This document shows, in pieces, positions 5,787-14,740 of a DNA stretch of 39,713 nt. The stretch lies in NCBI GenBank assembly GCA_944363885.1, contig CALVVO010000006.1:1-39713 (forward strand), written 5' to 3'. The DNA is from an uncultured Bacilli bacterium (GTDB taxonomy: Bacteria > Bacillota_I > Bacilli_A > RF39 > UBA660). The notes beneath the pieces were generated by a model. The model was not told the origin of the DNA. It saw nothing but the letters and a program-made list of their open reading frames with translations, and made no database searches. How positions within the stretch are numbered: position 1 is the first letter of the stretch; each line of letters begins with the position of its first letter. A program made the translations under genes and the position numbers.

Positions 5787-8600
5787 ATGGATAGTATTAT
5801 TATTAGGGGAGCAAGAGAAAATAATTTAAAAAATATAGATATTGAAATACCAAAAAATAAATTAGTCGTAATGACTGGAGTAAGTGGAAGCGGAAAAAGT
5901 AGCTTAGCATTCGACACAATTTATGCAGAGGGCCAAAGAAGATATGTTGAAAGCCTAAGTGCATATGCACGTCAATTTTTAGGAAACATGGAAAAACCAG
6001 ATGTTGATTCAATCGAAGGACTAAGCCCAAGCATAAGTATTGACCAAAAAACTACAAATAAAAACCCAAGAAGTACAGTTGGAACAGTCACAGAAATATA
6101 TGATTATTTAAGATTACTATATGCAAGAATAGGTGTGCCTTATTGCCCTGTGCATAAAAAACCGATTAAAAGTCAAAGCATAGAAGAGATGACAAATAAA
6201 GTTTTATCTTTACCTGAAGACACAAAAATAGAACTTTTAGCGCCAGTAGTAAGGGGAGAAAAAGGCACTCATAAAGAACTATTAGAAGAATTAAAAAAAG
6301 AAGGATTTTCAAGAGCTAGAGTAAATGGTGAAACAATAAGTTTAAGTGAAGACATAAACTTAGAAAAAAACATTAAAGATAATATTGATGTAATAGTTGA
6401 CAGATTAAAAGTTAATGAAAAATCAAGATCTAGAATATTTGAAAGTATTGAAATCTGCACAAAATTAGCAAATGGCAAAGTTGTAATCAATGACATAGAA
6501 AAAAATGAAGAGATGCTAATGAGCGAAAATTATGCATGCCCTGAATGTAATTTTTCTATTGAAGAGCTTGAGCCAAGAATGTTTTCATTCAATTCGCCAT
6601 TTGGAGCGTGTTCTGAATGTAAAGGATTAGGTGTTAAATTAAAGATTGACGAAGACATACTAATTCCTGATAAAACAAAAAGCATAACGAACGGAGCAAT
6701 TAGTTCATTTCAAAGTGGAGACACATTAGCAATGTACTACAAAAAACTAGGTGCAGTTGCAAAATTTTATAATATAGATTTAAATAAACCAGTAAACGAA
6801 TTAACAAGAAGTGAACTCGATACAATACTATATGGATCAAAAGATAAAATAAAATTTTCGTATCAGTCAAAAAGTGGAAGCATACTAAAAAGCAATGATT
6901 ACTTTGAAGGAATAATAACAAACTTAGAGAGAAGATACATGGAAACTTCTTCAAATGCAATTAGAGAATGGATAGAAAGTTATATGACAGAACTTGAATG
7001 TCCAAAGTGCAAAGGCGCTAGACTTGACGAGAGAATTTTAAGCGTAAAAGTTGGAAATAAAAATATACATGAAATATGTGAGATGAGCGTCAAAGAACTA
7101 AAAAAATTTCTTTCAGAGTTAAAATTAACAAACGAACAAAAAGAAATAGCAAACTTAATACTGAAAGAAATCAATGATAGACTAAGCTTTTTGATAAACG
7201 TAGGTCTGGAATATTTAACTTTAAGTAGAAGTGCAGGTACATTATCAGGTGGTGAAAGTCAAAGAATTAGATTAGCAACACAAATTGGAAGCAGATTAAG
7301 TGGAGTATTATACGTATTAGATGAACCAAGTATTGGATTACATCAAAGAGATAATTCAAAATTGATAAACTCACTAAAAGAAATGAGAGACTTAGGTAAC
7401 ACATTAATAGTAGTAGAACACGACTCAGAAACAATGTTAAATGCTGATTATCTAATTGACATTGGACCAGAAGCCGGAGACAAAGGTGGATACGTTGTAG
7501 CAGCAGGGACACCAAAAGAAGTGATGGACAATAAAAATAGTATCACTGGCAAGTATTTAAAAGGTGAAATGAAAATAGATGTACCTAGCAAAAGACGAAA
7601 ACCAAAAAAATATATGACAATTAATGGAGCAAAAGAAAACAATTTAAAGAATATTAATGTAAAAATACCATTAGGAGTTATGACATGCGTAACAGGTGTA
7701 AGTGGAAGCGGAAAAAGCACATTGGTAAATGAGATTTTATATAAAACGCTAGCAAACAAACTTTATAAAAGCAAAGAAAAAGCAGGAAAGTGTAAAAATA
7801 TCAAAGGAATAGAAGAGGTAGACAAAGTAGTACATATATCGCAAGACCCCATTGGAAGAACTCCAAGGAGTAATCCAGCAACGTATGTAGGAGTTTTTGA
7901 TGCAATTAGAGACGTATTTACAGAAACAAAAGAAGCTAAAATTAGAGGCTACAATAAAAGTAGATTTTCATTCAATGTAAAAGGTGGAAGATGCGAAGCA
8001 TGTTGGGGTGACGGCGTAAAAAAAATAGAAATGCATTTTTTGCCAGACGTATACGTACCTTGTGATGTTTGCCATGGAAAGAGATACAATAACGAAACAT
8101 TAAATGTAAAGTTTAAAGGATTAAGCATTGCAGATGTATTAGAACTAAGAGTTGATGAGGCATTAGAAATATTCGAAAACATTCCAAAAGTGAAAAAAGG
8201 ATTAATAACGATGCATGATGTGGGCTTGGGCTATGTCAAACTAGGACAAAATGCAGTTACATTATCAGGTGGAGAAGCTGCAAGAGTTAAATTAGCTAAG
8301 GAACTACAAAAAAGGCCAACTGGTAAAAGCGTTTACATATTAGATGAACCGTCAACTGGTTTACACATACATGATATAAAAAAATTGCTAGAAATATTAC
8401 AGAGAATAGTTGACAATGGTGATACAGTTATCATAATCGAACATAATTTAGACATAATAAAAGTAGCAGATTACATTATAGATTTAGGTCCAGAAGGTGG
8501 GGACCAAGGTGGCACAGTAGTAGCTACTGGAACGCCAGAACAAGTTAGTGAAAACGACAATTCATACACTGGAATATATTTAAAACAAGTTCTAAAATAA
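5787..8600 (+). CDS. uvrA: Excinuclease ABC subunit A
   Basis: Damage-recognition ATPase of nucleotide excision repair; a UvrA dimer loads UvrB on damaged DNA. 937 residues, normal length. Two ABC modules are visible: Walker A GVSGSGKSS near residue 32 and GVSGSGKST near 637, with signatures LSGGESQRIRLA and LSGGEAARVKLA. The first zinc site is CPEC...CSEC, the second GGRCEACWGDG...CDVCHGKRY. GTG at 5772 would add five residues, but the ATG at 5787 lies six bases after GAGAGGT and gives the family start MDSIIIRGARENNLKN. uvrB, often directly upstream of uvrA, is not here; only a uvrB fragment exists at 993-1084. Confidence 0.98.
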   Translation: MDSIIIRGARENNLKNIDIEIPKNKLVVMTGVSGSGKSSLAFDTIYAEGQRRYVESLSAYARQFLGNMEKPDVDSIEGLSPSISIDQKTTNKNPRSTVGTVTEIYDYLRLLYARIGVPYCPVHKKPIKSQSIEEMTNKVLSLPEDTKIELLAPVVRGEKGTHKELLEELKKEGFSRARVNGETISLSEDINLEKNIKDNIDVIVDRLKVNEKSRSRIFESIEICTKLANGKVVINDIEKNEEMLMSENYACPECNFSIEELEPRMFSFNSPFGACSECKGLGVKLKIDEDILIPDKTKSITNGAISSFQSGDTLAMYYKKLGAVAKFYNIDLNKPVNELTRSELDTILYGSKDKIKFSYQSKSGSILKSNDYFEGIITNLERRYMETSSNAIREWIESYMTELECPKCKGARLDERILSVKVGNKNIHEICEMSVKELKKFLSELKLTNEQKEIANLILKEINDRLSFLINVGLEYLTLSRSAGTLSGGESQRIRLATQIGSRLSGVLYVLDEPSIGLHQRDNSKLINSLKEMRDLGNTLIVVEHDSETMLNADYLIDIGPEAGDKGGYVVAAGTPKEVMDNKNSITGKYLKGEMKIDVPSKRRKPKKYMTINGAKENNLKNINVKIPLGVMTCVTGVSGSGKSTLVNEILYKTLANKLYKSKEKAGKCKNIKGIEEVDKVVHISQDPIGRTPRSNPATYVGVFDAIRDVFTETKEAKIRGYNKSRFSFNVKGGRCEACWGDGVKKIEMHFLPDVYVPCDVCHGKRYNNETLNVKFKGLSIADVLELRVDEALEIFENIPKVKKGLITMHDVGLGYVKLGQNAVTLSGGEAARVKLAKELQKRPTGKSVYILDEPSTGLHIHDIKKLLEILQRIVDNGDTVIIIEHNLDIIKVADYIIDLGPEGGDQGGTVVATGTPEQVSENDNSYTGIYLKQVLK

Positions 8601-8613
8601 AAAACTTGTTTTT
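8582..8613 (+). terminator. uvrA terminator
   Basis: AAAACAAGTT (8582-8591) pairs with AACTTGTTTT (8603-8612) around the stop codon, running into T's. The 8614-8840 interval is AT-rich and otherwise holds only the promoter at 8733-8761. Confidence 0.7.
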
Positions 8614-8732
8614 ATTTGCATAATTAACCAAAAACATGTTATACATTCAAGTTATAAAACAAAATTAAATCATGTTCTAACAAATATTAAATAATAAAAA
8701 TAAATACAAAACAAATAATAAAAAATATACAT

Positions 8733-8761
8733 TTGATAAAATATATTACGTATGGTATATT
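8733..8761 (+). promoter_or_regulatory. Promoter of the yvlD-lgt-trxB unit
   Basis: TTGATA (8733-8738), 17-base spacer, TATATT (8756-8761). A further TATAAT at about 8803 may serve as a second -10. It precedes a run of closely packed genes. Confidence 0.45.
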
Positions 8762-8840
8762 CAAATTACTAACAAAATATTTCATAAATAAGTAAAATGA
8801 TATATAATAAATATATATAAAGTAAAAGGAGAAAATAAAG

Positions 8841-9239
8841 ATGATTGAAAAAGTATATGCATATAAAAGTAAAAGCCTAATATTAGAAATGATTTTAGAT
8901 ATAGTTTGTTATGCTTTAATCCTAATGATGGCCTCATCAGTTTTTAATAATATATATGTTGAAAATGTTTGGTACGCACTTTTAGCTAGTATTGTTATAA
9001 GCTTACTTAATTTAACCATAAAACCATTTTTAATCTACATTACACTTCCATTAACAATAATAACTTTAGGAATATTTTATCCTGTAGTTAACATCATAGT
9101 TTTAAAGCTAGCGAGCATACTATTGAGCAGCCATTTTGTTATAAAGGGTTGGTTTACACCATTCTTTATTGCAATATTTATTAGTATTATGAAAATATTA
9201 TTTGAAATTTTTATAATAAAACCAATAGTTGAAAGGTGA
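8841..9239 (+). CDS. YvlD-like membrane protein (phage holin superfamily IV)
   Basis: 132 residues, four hydrophobic segments. The central text TIKPFLIYITLPLTIITLGI is the hallmark of the YvlD/phage_holin_4_2 family (LT.P..I.TLG.F...IN). In Bacillus yvlD lies in a LiaRS/SigW-linked envelope-stress operon; no lytic role is shown for the chromosomal members. Here it is seven bases upstream of lgt and probably co-transcribed with it. Ribosome binding site AAAAGGAG. Function unknown, envelope-related by context. Confidence 0.7.
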   Translation: MIEKVYAYKSKSLILEMILDIVCYALILMMASSVFNNIYVENVWYALLASIVISLLNLTIKPFLIYITLPLTIITLGIFYPVVNIIVLKLASILLSSHFVIKGWFTPFFIAIFISIMKILFEIFIIKPIVER

Positions 9240-9246
9240 GTGAGAT

Positions 9247-10062
9247 ATGAATCCATATGTATTTAAAATAGGCGAATTTGGAATAAAATACTACAGTTTA
9301 TTTATAATGATAGGTGTTATTTTAGTAACATTATGTATGATAAAAGAAGCAAAAAAATTTGGAATAAAAAAAGACTTTATAATTAATCTAATATTTTGGG
9401 CATGCATATTTGGCTTCATTGGAGCTAGACTATATTTTGTAGCTTTTCAGTGGGATTATTACAGTGCTCATTTATCAGAAATATATAAAGTTTGGAATGG
9501 CGGATTGGCAATTCATGGAGGTATAATATTGGGAACAATGGTAATCATAATATATTGCAAGAAGTACAAGGTAAACCCATTATTAATGCTTGATATTGCG
9601 GTTCCATACCTTTTAATAGCGCAAGCATTAGGAAGATGGGGAAATTTCTTTAATGGAGAAGCTTATGGTCCAGCGACTACACTTGGCCACTTAAAAAATC
9701 TATTTATCCCAGATTTTGTAATCAACGGAATGCTAATTGATGGAGTTTATCACATACCTACATTTTATTATGAGTCAATTTGGTGTATTTTAGGAGCAAT
9801 TGTAATATTAATAGTTAGACGCTTAAAATACATTAAAATAGGGCAACAATGTGGATTATACTTAATGTGGTACAGTTTAGGAAGATTTTTTATAGAGAGT
9901 TTAAGAACTGATAGCTTGATGTTGGGCAACTTTAAAGTAGCACAAATAGTAAGTGTAGCTTTGTTTATAATTGGCTTTTTCATAATAATATTTCAAACGA
10001 GAAAGCCAAAGCTAGAAGGATTATATAATAATAAAGAAAAGGTAGAAGTAGTTAACTTTTAA
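9247..10062 (+). CDS. lgt: Prolipoprotein diacylglyceryl transferase
   Basis: Transfers diacylglycerol from phosphatidylglycerol to the lipobox cysteine of prelipoproteins, the first step of lipoprotein maturation. 271 residues with about seven membrane segments. Key motifs are present: GARLYFV (conserved Arg), the HGG motif in GGLAIHGGI, and the signature ALGRWGNFFNGEAYG. The likely substrates include the two lipoproteins at 30032 and 30641. It is in the same transcription unit as the YvlD-like gene and trxB, as lgt often is in Firmicutes. Confidence 0.96.
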   Translation: MNPYVFKIGEFGIKYYSLFIMIGVILVTLCMIKEAKKFGIKKDFIINLIFWACIFGFIGARLYFVAFQWDYYSAHLSEIYKVWNGGLAIHGGIILGTMVIIIYCKKYKVNPLLMLDIAVPYLLIAQALGRWGNFFNGEAYGPATTLGHLKNLFIPDFVINGMLIDGVYHIPTFYYESIWCILGAIVILIVRRLKYIKIGQQCGLYLMWYSLGRFFIESLRTDSLMLGNFKVAQIVSVALFIIGFFIIIFQTRKPKLEGLYNNKEKVEVVNF

Positions 10063-10078
10063 AGAAAGGGTGATATTG

Positions 10079-10987
10079 ATGTACGATGTAATTATTATAG
10101 GAATGGGCCCAGCGGGAATGAATGCCGCCTTGTATGCCAAAAGAAGTGGATTAAATGTTTTGATATTAGAAAAAAGTATCCCAGGAGGTTTAATAAATAT
10201 AACAAACAAAGTAGAAAATTATCTAGGTAATGGGACTTCCACTGGAAAAGAATTAGCTGAAAAAATGTTAGAACATATAAAAAACTTTGATATTGAATAT
10301 AGAAGAGAATCAGTAAGTGAAATAATAAACGAAGAAAAAATAAAAATAGTAAAAACTAATAAATCTGAATATAAAGCAAAAGCATTGATTTTAGCGTCAG
10401 GTAGGGTGCCTAAAAAAGGAAACAGTGAAAAAATAACGAAACTTGAAGGAAAAGGTATAAGCTATTGTGCAGTCTGCGATGCACCATTTTATAAAGATAA
10501 AGTAGTTGGAATAATAGGTGGTGGAAATTCAGCTTTTGACGAAGGGCTATATATATCAGATTTTGCTAAAAAATTATATATGTTTATAAGAAGCGATGAA
10601 ATAAAAGCTGATGAAATATTTGTTAACAAAGCAAAATCAAAAGAAAATATAGAAATACTTTTAAATTCAAATGTAACGGATTTAATAGAAAAAGATGGAA
10701 AACTAAGCGCTGTTGAAATAAATGGAAAAGAAAAAATAGATATAGATGGATTATTTTTATATATAGGATACTCACCAAGTACAAATTACTTTAAGGACTT
10801 AAACATAACAGATGAAACGGGATACATAATAGTGAATGAAAAAATGGAAACAAAAATACCGGGAATATTTGCCGCAGGAGATATAATAAAAAAAGATATT
10901 TATCAAATTATAACTGCTGCGAGTGATGGTAGTATAGCAGCATTAAGTGCAAAAAAATACATAAAAAATCTAGACAAAAATCAATAA
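10079..10987 (+). CDS. trxB: Thioredoxin reductase (or related FAD disulphide reductase)
   Basis: Reduces thioredoxin with NADPH via FAD. 302 residues. FAD-binding GMGPAG at residues 8-13, redox pair CAVC at 130-133, second nucleotide-binding motif GGGNSAFDEG, and the C-terminal FAAGDI FAD motif. AAGGGTG at 10066-10072 precedes the ATG at 10079; GTG at 10070 lies within the ribosome binding site and is rejected. Compared with classical TrxB the NADPH loop (RSDEIKADE) is diverged from the HRR.EFRA pattern, so NADH or another electron donor cannot be excluded. It follows lgt by 16 bases. Confidence 0.9.
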   Translation: MYDVIIIGMGPAGMNAALYAKRSGLNVLILEKSIPGGLINITNKVENYLGNGTSTGKELAEKMLEHIKNFDIEYRRESVSEIINEEKIKIVKTNKSEYKAKALILASGRVPKKGNSEKITKLEGKGISYCAVCDAPFYKDKVVGIIGGGNSAFDEGLYISDFAKKLYMFIRSDEIKADEIFVNKAKSKENIEILLNSNVTDLIEKDGKLSAVEINGKEKIDIDGLFLYIGYSPSTNYFKDLNITDETGYIIVNEKMETKIPGIFAAGDIIKKDIYQIITAASDGSIAALSAKKYIKNLDKNQ

Positions 10988-11022
10988 TTAGTTTATTATA
11001 CAGCAAAAACGGAGGCTATTTT

Positions 11023-11718
11023 ATGTTAGTATATGGGAAAAATGTTGCTAGAGAAGTTTTGAACAAAAGTGACATAGTAAAAAAGGTTTTTTTAAAAGAA
11101 GGCTTTAACAACGAGGAATTATTAAATTTAATTGAAGAAAACAACCATAAAGTAATTTATAAAACAAATGAAGAACTTGACAAATTAGTTAACGAGACAA
11201 CTCAAGGAATAGTAGTTGAAATTGAAGATTATCACTATAAATATTTTGAAGATTTAAAAAAAGATGATGATGCTAACTTTGTAGTTATTCTTGATCACAT
11301 AGAAGACCCAAGAAATTTTGGGGCAATAATAAGAACGTGTGAATGTGCTGGAGTTGATTACATAGTAATTCCTAATAAAAGAAGTGTAGAAATAACAGCC
11401 TCAGTTTTCAAATCATCAAGTGGTGCAGTAGTACATCAAAAGATATGTAAAGTTGCAAACCTACATAATACAATAGAAAAATTAAAGAAAAATGGTTTTT
11501 GGATTATAGGAACTGATGCAAATGGCGAAGACTATACGAGTATAGATTATACAGGCAAAACAGCACTTGTAATTGGCAGTGAAGGAAAAGGATTACAATC
11601 ATTATTAAGAAAATCATGTGATCAAATTGCTTCAATTCCCTTAAAAGGCAAAATTAATAGTTTAAATGCTTCAGTAGCAGCAGGCATAATGATTTATGAA
11701 ATAGCCAAGACCAAATAG
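11023..11718 (+). CDS. rlmB: 23S rRNA 2'-O-methyltransferase, SpoU/TrmH family
   Basis: 231 residues. An N-terminal substrate-binding domain (LVYGKNVAREVL) is followed by the SPOUT methyltransferase domain with motif 1 DHIEDPRNFGAIIRT, motif 2 ALVIGSEGKGL and motif 3 IPLKGKINSLNASVAAGI, the trefoil-knot SAM site. RlmB methylates the ribose of a guanosine in domain V of 23S rRNA (Gm2251 in E. coli). Its place just before sigH and secE-nusG is that of Bacillus yacO/rlmB. Ribosome binding site ACGGAGG. Confidence 0.92.
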   Translation: MLVYGKNVAREVLNKSDIVKKVFLKEGFNNEELLNLIEENNHKVIYKTNEELDKLVNETTQGIVVEIEDYHYKYFEDLKKDDDANFVVILDHIEDPRNFGAIIRTCECAGVDYIVIPNKRSVEITASVFKSSSGAVVHQKICKVANLHNTIEKLKKNGFWIIGTDANGEDYTSIDYTGKTALVIGSEGKGLQSLLRKSCDQIASIPLKGKINSLNASVAAGIMIYEIAKTK

Positions 11719-11728
11719 CAGGAGGAAA

Positions 11729-12349
11729 ATGGTGGAATATGATTTAAAAAAAATAAACGATTATGAGATGCTATTTTTAGTGAACGAAAAGAATGAAAAA
11801 GCTGAAGAAATACTTATTAACAAATACAAAAATCTTATTAATAAATATATTGAAGAGTATAAAAATATTGCAGTACAAAATGGATTAGAGGAATGCGATT
11901 TATATCAAGAAGGATTATTAGGATTAACAAATGCAATAAAAACATTTGATCAAAGCAAAGAAGCGTCATTCTTTACATATGCAAACATATGCATAAAAAC
12001 CAAAATACAAACAGCAATAAGAAATTCATCAAGTAAAAAAAACATAGCATTAAACCAATCAGTCTCTTTAGATAATTTAATTAATTCGGACACGACAAAT
12101 TATTATGACATAATGTGTGATAGTAAAAATGACATAAGTGACAAATTATTAAAACAAGAAGAACAACAACAATTATTTCAAAACATAGAAAAATGCCTTA
12201 CGCCATTTGAAAAGCAAGTGCTAAACTTAAAAGCTAACTCATATTCTAACGATGAAATAGCAAATATGTTGCAAAAAGACAAAAGAAGTATTGAAAACGC
12301 AATTAACAGAATAAGAAATAAATATAGAAATATTAAGAAAGAAGAATAA
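11729..12349 (+). CDS. sigH: RNA polymerase sigma factor, SigH type
   Basis: 206 residues. Region 2 is clear (DLYQEGLLGLTNAIKTFD, then FFTYANICIKTKIQTAI, the core-binding and -10 recognition part) and region 4 is a helix-turn-helix at the C-terminus (LTPFEKQVLNLKANSYSNDE). Region 3 is short, as in the SigH/Spo0H family. In Bacillus sigH sits between rlmB/yacP and rpmG-secE-nusG, the same place as here, and starts sporulation and competence gene expression. With spoVS and the orphan prepilin in the window, either role is plausible. GGAGG precedes the ATG ten bases after rlmB. Confidence 0.88.
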   Translation: MVEYDLKKINDYEMLFLVNEKNEKAEEILINKYKNLINKYIEEYKNIAVQNGLEECDLYQEGLLGLTNAIKTFDQSKEASFFTYANICIKTKIQTAIRNSSSKKNIALNQSVSLDNLINSDTTNYYDIMCDSKNDISDKLLKQEEQQQLFQNIEKCLTPFEKQVLNLKANSYSNDEIANMLQKDKRSIENAINRIRNKYRNIKKEE

Positions 12350-12353
12350 ATAC

Positions 12354-12407
12354 TTGAAAGTTCATATAAAATATGCTAATATGTATGTACACGCAAGTGT
12401 TTTTTTT
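12354..12407 (+). promoter_or_regulatory. secE-nusG promoter with short hairpin in its leader
   Basis: TTGAAA (12354-12359), 17-base spacer, TAATAT (12377-12382). Right after the expected start site, ACAC-gcaa-GTGT (12389-12400) is followed by a run of T's (12401-12407). The stem is only four pairs, so it is a weak candidate attenuator. Confidence 0.55.
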
Positions 12408-12419
12408 ATGGGAGGTAAA

Positions 12420-12599
12420 ATGAAAAAAATCAAGGCATTTTTTAGAGGCGTAAAAAAAGAAGCACAGAAAACTAAATGGTTAACAATGAAAGAGACAATA
12501 ACATACTCCGTTGTAGTTGTAGTAATGCTAGTATTCTTTGCTGCATTCTTTTATGGATTAGATGTACTATTTGCTTTTTTGAAAGGATTGATTAACTAA
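12420..12599 (+). CDS. secE: Preprotein translocase subunit SecE
   Basis: 59 residues, the usual size for Gram-positive SecE. A basic amphipathic helix (FFRGVKKEAQKTKWLTMKET) holds the conserved KE..K..W.....T pattern, followed by a single membrane span. Clamps SecY in the protein-conducting channel. GGGAGG precedes the ATG; longer in-frame starts upstream lie within the promoter and are rejected. The stop overlaps the nusG start (TAATG). rpmG, usual between sigH and secE in Bacillus, is absent. Confidence 0.95.
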   Translation: MKKIKAFFRGVKKEAQKTKWLTMKETITYSVVVVVMLVFFAAFFYGLDVLFAFLKGLIN

Positions 12600-13138
12600 T
12601 GGAAGAACAAAAATTATGGTATGTAGTAAATACATATTCAGGACATGAAAGTAAAGTAAGAGACAACTTACTTATGAGAGCACAGTCAATGGGAATGGAA
12701 AACAACATTTTTAGAGTAATTGTTCCAGAGCAAAAGGAAGTTGAAATAAAAGATGGAGTAAAAAAAGAAAAAATTAAAAAAATGTTTCCTGGATACGTAT
12801 TAGTAGAAATGATAATGAGCGATGAAGCTTGGTATGCAGTAAGAAATACTCCAGGCGTAACAGGATTTATTGGTTCAAGCGGAAAAGGCGCAAAACCTAT
12901 TCCATTATCACCACAAGAAATAGATAAGATTCTAATCAATGAAGGAATGAGTAGAGTAGACATAGAAGCAGACTTAAAAGAAGGAGACAGCGTTACAATT
13001 ATAGATGGACCATTTAAAGGAATGTACGGAAAAATAGAAAGCATAGATTTAGAAAACAACAAATTAACTGTATTAATAGACTTATTCGGGCAAGAAACAC
13101 CTGTTGAAGTTGAATTATTGCAAATAAGTAAAAATTAA
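12599..13138 (+). CDS. nusG: Transcription termination/antitermination protein NusG
   Basis: 179 residues: NGN domain at the N-terminus (WYVVNTYSGHESKVRDNL, then MFPGYVLVEM and TPGVTGFIG) and a C-terminal KOW domain (KEGDSVTIIDGPFKGMYGKI). Binds RNA polymerase and links it to ribosome S10 or Rho. Translationally coupled to secE by a one-base overlap. The promoter at 13139-13167 begins at its stop codon, so rplK can be transcribed separately. Confidence 0.97.
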   Translation: MEEQKLWYVVNTYSGHESKVRDNLLMRAQSMGMENNIFRVIVPEQKEVEIKDGVKKEKIKKMFPGYVLVEMIMSDEAWYAVRNTPGVTGFIGSSGKGAKPIPLSPQEIDKILINEGMSRVDIEADLKEGDSVTIIDGPFKGMYGKIESIDLENNKLTVLIDLFGQETPVEVELLQISKN

Positions 13139-13167
13139 TTGTAAAACCGAAAAAAATGTGTTAATAT
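13139..13167 (+). promoter_or_regulatory. rplK-rplA promoter
   Basis: TTGTAA (13139-13144), 17-base spacer, TAATAT (13162-13167), directly after nusG and about 110 bases before rplK, leaving room for a structured leader. Confidence 0.5.
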
Positions 13168-13203
13168 TAAAAACGAGTTATATATTTTAATATATATACT
13201 AAA

Positions 13204-13262
13204 AAAGTGGGAGATTTTTTGGGTTATCATTAAAACCACTCGCGAAAAAATAAACTGATAAA
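13204..13262 (+). promoter_or_regulatory. Candidate L1/L11 ribosomal-protein leader
   Basis: AGTGG (13206-13210) can pair with CCACT (13236-13240), enclosing GAGATTTTTTGGGTTATCA. A GTGGGAG...CCAC arrangement upstream of rplK recurs in Firmicutes and resembles the L1-binding helix of 23S rRNA, so autogenous control by L1 is possible. Pairing is short and this remains a candidate. Confidence 0.35.
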
Positions 13263-13277
13263 TAGGAGGTGTTTTTC

Positions 13278-13880
13278 GTGGCAAAAAAAGTTGAAAAAGT
13301 AATCAAATTACAACTACCTGCAGGTAAAGCAACACCAGCTCCACCAGTTGGTACAATGTTAGGACCTGTTGGAATAAACTTAAATGAATTCTGTACAAAA
13401 TACAACGATGCGACAAAAGACAAAATGGGAAGTATAGTTCCAGTTGAAATCAGCGTATATGAAGATAGATCATTTGACTTTATTTTAAAAACTCCACCAA
13501 CTCCAAGTTTATTACTTGAAGTGGCTGGAATACAAAAAGGTAGTGTTAAAGGAGCAAATGACATAGTTGCAACAATAACAAAAGACGATTTAAGAAAGAT
13601 AGCTGAAATAAAATTACCAGACTTAAATACAAATGATATTGAAGCAGCGATGAGAATAGTTGCAGGAACAGCAAGAAACATGGGAATTGCTGTTAAAGGA
13701 TTAAATGATGCGGAATTAGCAGAACAAGCTGAAGAAGCAAAAGAAGCTGAAGCAGAAATGGCTAAATTAGATGCAGAACTTGAACAGATGGAAGCACAAG
13801 CTAAAGCAATGGCTGATGCAGATATGCCAGAAGTAGAATCAACAGAACAAAAAGACGAAAATGAAACAAGCGAGGAATAA
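13278..13880 (+). CDS. rplK: 50S ribosomal protein L11 with acidic C-terminal tail
   Basis: Stalk-base protein that binds 23S rRNA and the translational GTPases. Starts at GTG 13278 ([18 protein letters not shown]), after TAGGAGGTG; the GTG at 13269 is inside the ribosome binding site. Residues 1-141 are an ordinary L11, with [20 protein letters not shown] and the RNA-binding C-domain ending [12 protein letters not shown]. Residues 142-200 are an added tail with 22 acidic and 4 basic residues, rich in Ala/Glu and likely helical. Such a tail is not part of normal L11. It is in frame with no sign of an error; rplA follows 35 bases later with its own ribosome binding site. Confidence 0.97.
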   Translation: MAKKVEKVIKLQLPAGKATPAPPVGTMLGPVGINLNEFCTKYNDATKDKMGSIVPVEISVYEDRSFDFILKTPPTPSLLLEVAGIQKGSVKGANDIVATITKDDLRKIAEIKLPDLNTNDIEAAMRIVAGTARNMGIAVKGLNDAELAEQAEEAKEAEAEMAKLDAELEQMEAQAKAMADADMPEVESTEQKDENETSEE

Positions 13881-13915
13881 TAAATCCAAAATACACCACA
13901 TAAAGGAGGAAAAAA

Positions 13916-14611
13916 ATGAAAAAACATGGACGTATTTATGTGGAAGCTAAAGGAAACGTGGAAAAAGATAAAGAGTACACAGTATCTGAGGCGATAAAAT
14001 TAGTAAAATCATTGTCAAAGAGAAAATTTGATGAGACTGTAGAAGTAGCAGTTAATTTAAACATAGATACAACAAAAGGTGATCAACAAGTAAGAAGCTC
14101 ATTTGTTTTACCAAATGGTACTGGAAAAACAAAGAAAATTTTAGTTGTAACAAAGACTTCACAAGAAGATGCCAAAAGAGCTGGAGCTGATTATGTAGGT
14201 GACGTTGACATGATTGAAAAAATCGAAAAAGAAAATTGGTTTGATTTTGATGTAATTATAGCAACACCTGATATGATGGCAAGCTTAGGAAAATTAGGAA
14301 AGGTTTTAGGACCAAAAGGTTTAATGCCAAATCCTAAAACAGGAACAGTTACAACAAACGTAAAAGAAGCAATAGAAAATGTCAAAAAAGGTATGATTGA
14401 ATTCAAAGCTGACAGTTATGGAAATATTCATTCAATCATAGGCAAAGTATCATTTACAGAAAAAGCACTTGAAGAAAACTTAGTTGCATTTATACGTAAC
14501 TTAATAAAGATTAAACCAAGTGGAGTTAAAGGAACATTTATCAAAAATATTAGTATTTCGAGTACTATGGGTCCAGGAATAAAAATTGATAAAAATTCTT
14601 TTGACAATTAA
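13916..14611 (+). CDS. rplA: 50S ribosomal protein L1
   Basis: 231 residues, normal length. Conserved L1 text includes FDETVEVAVNLNIDTTKGDQ, GLMPNPKTGTVT and the ending ISSTMGPGIKID. Binds the L1 stalk of 23S rRNA (helices 76-78) and typically represses its own mRNA. Ribosome binding site AAAGGAGG. The rplJ promoter starts inside its last codons. Confidence 0.97.
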   Translation: MKKHGRIYVEAKGNVEKDKEYTVSEAIKLVKSLSKRKFDETVEVAVNLNIDTTKGDQQVRSSFVLPNGTGKTKKILVVTKTSQEDAKRAGADYVGDVDMIEKIEKENWFDFDVIIATPDMMASLGKLGKVLGPKGLMPNPKTGTVTTNVKEAIENVKKGMIEFKADSYGNIHSIIGKVSFTEKALEENLVAFIRNLIKIKPSGVKGTFIKNISISSTMGPGIKIDKNSFDN

Positions 14612-14629
14612 ATAAAAATATAATACAAT
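14601..14629 (+). promoter_or_regulatory. rplJ-rplL promoter, inside the end of rplA
   Basis: TTGACA (14601-14606) is formed by the last codons of rplA; 17-base spacer; TACAAT (14624-14629). It is close to consensus and immediately upstream of the L10 leader. Confidence 0.75.
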
Positions 14630-14631
14630 AT

Positions 14632-14720
14632 TGAAGAAGAACCGAAGACAGTAGGTCAAAAGTAAACCCTACCGAGGAACTTATCTTTTAAGTAAGCTCA
14701 CTCGTGTATGGTGAGCTTTA
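14632..14720 (+). ncRNA. L10 leader (autoregulatory mRNA element of rplJ-rplL)
   Basis: GAAGAACCGAAGACAGTAGG and the partner CCCTACCGAGG (14668-14678) match the L10 leader: GTAGG pairs with CCTAC and the flanking GA-rich bases form the kink-turn bound by L10(L12)4. Downstream, AGCTCAC pairs with GTGAGCT (14695-14717), the hairpin that would sense binding. Excess L10-L12 complex should reduce expression of rplJ-rplL. Confidence 0.85.
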
Positions 14721-14740
14721 ATAATTATAAGGAGGAAAAA

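Noticed and set aside
12592-13062. 156-codon minus-strand frame across nusG
   Set aside because: Shadow of nusG, with low-complexity Ser/Ile translation and no start signal.
13199-13927. 242-codon open frame on the minus strand across rplK
   Set aside because: It is antisense to rplK, Ser/Ala-rich as expected from the complement of an Ala/Glu-rich gene, and has no ribosome binding site.
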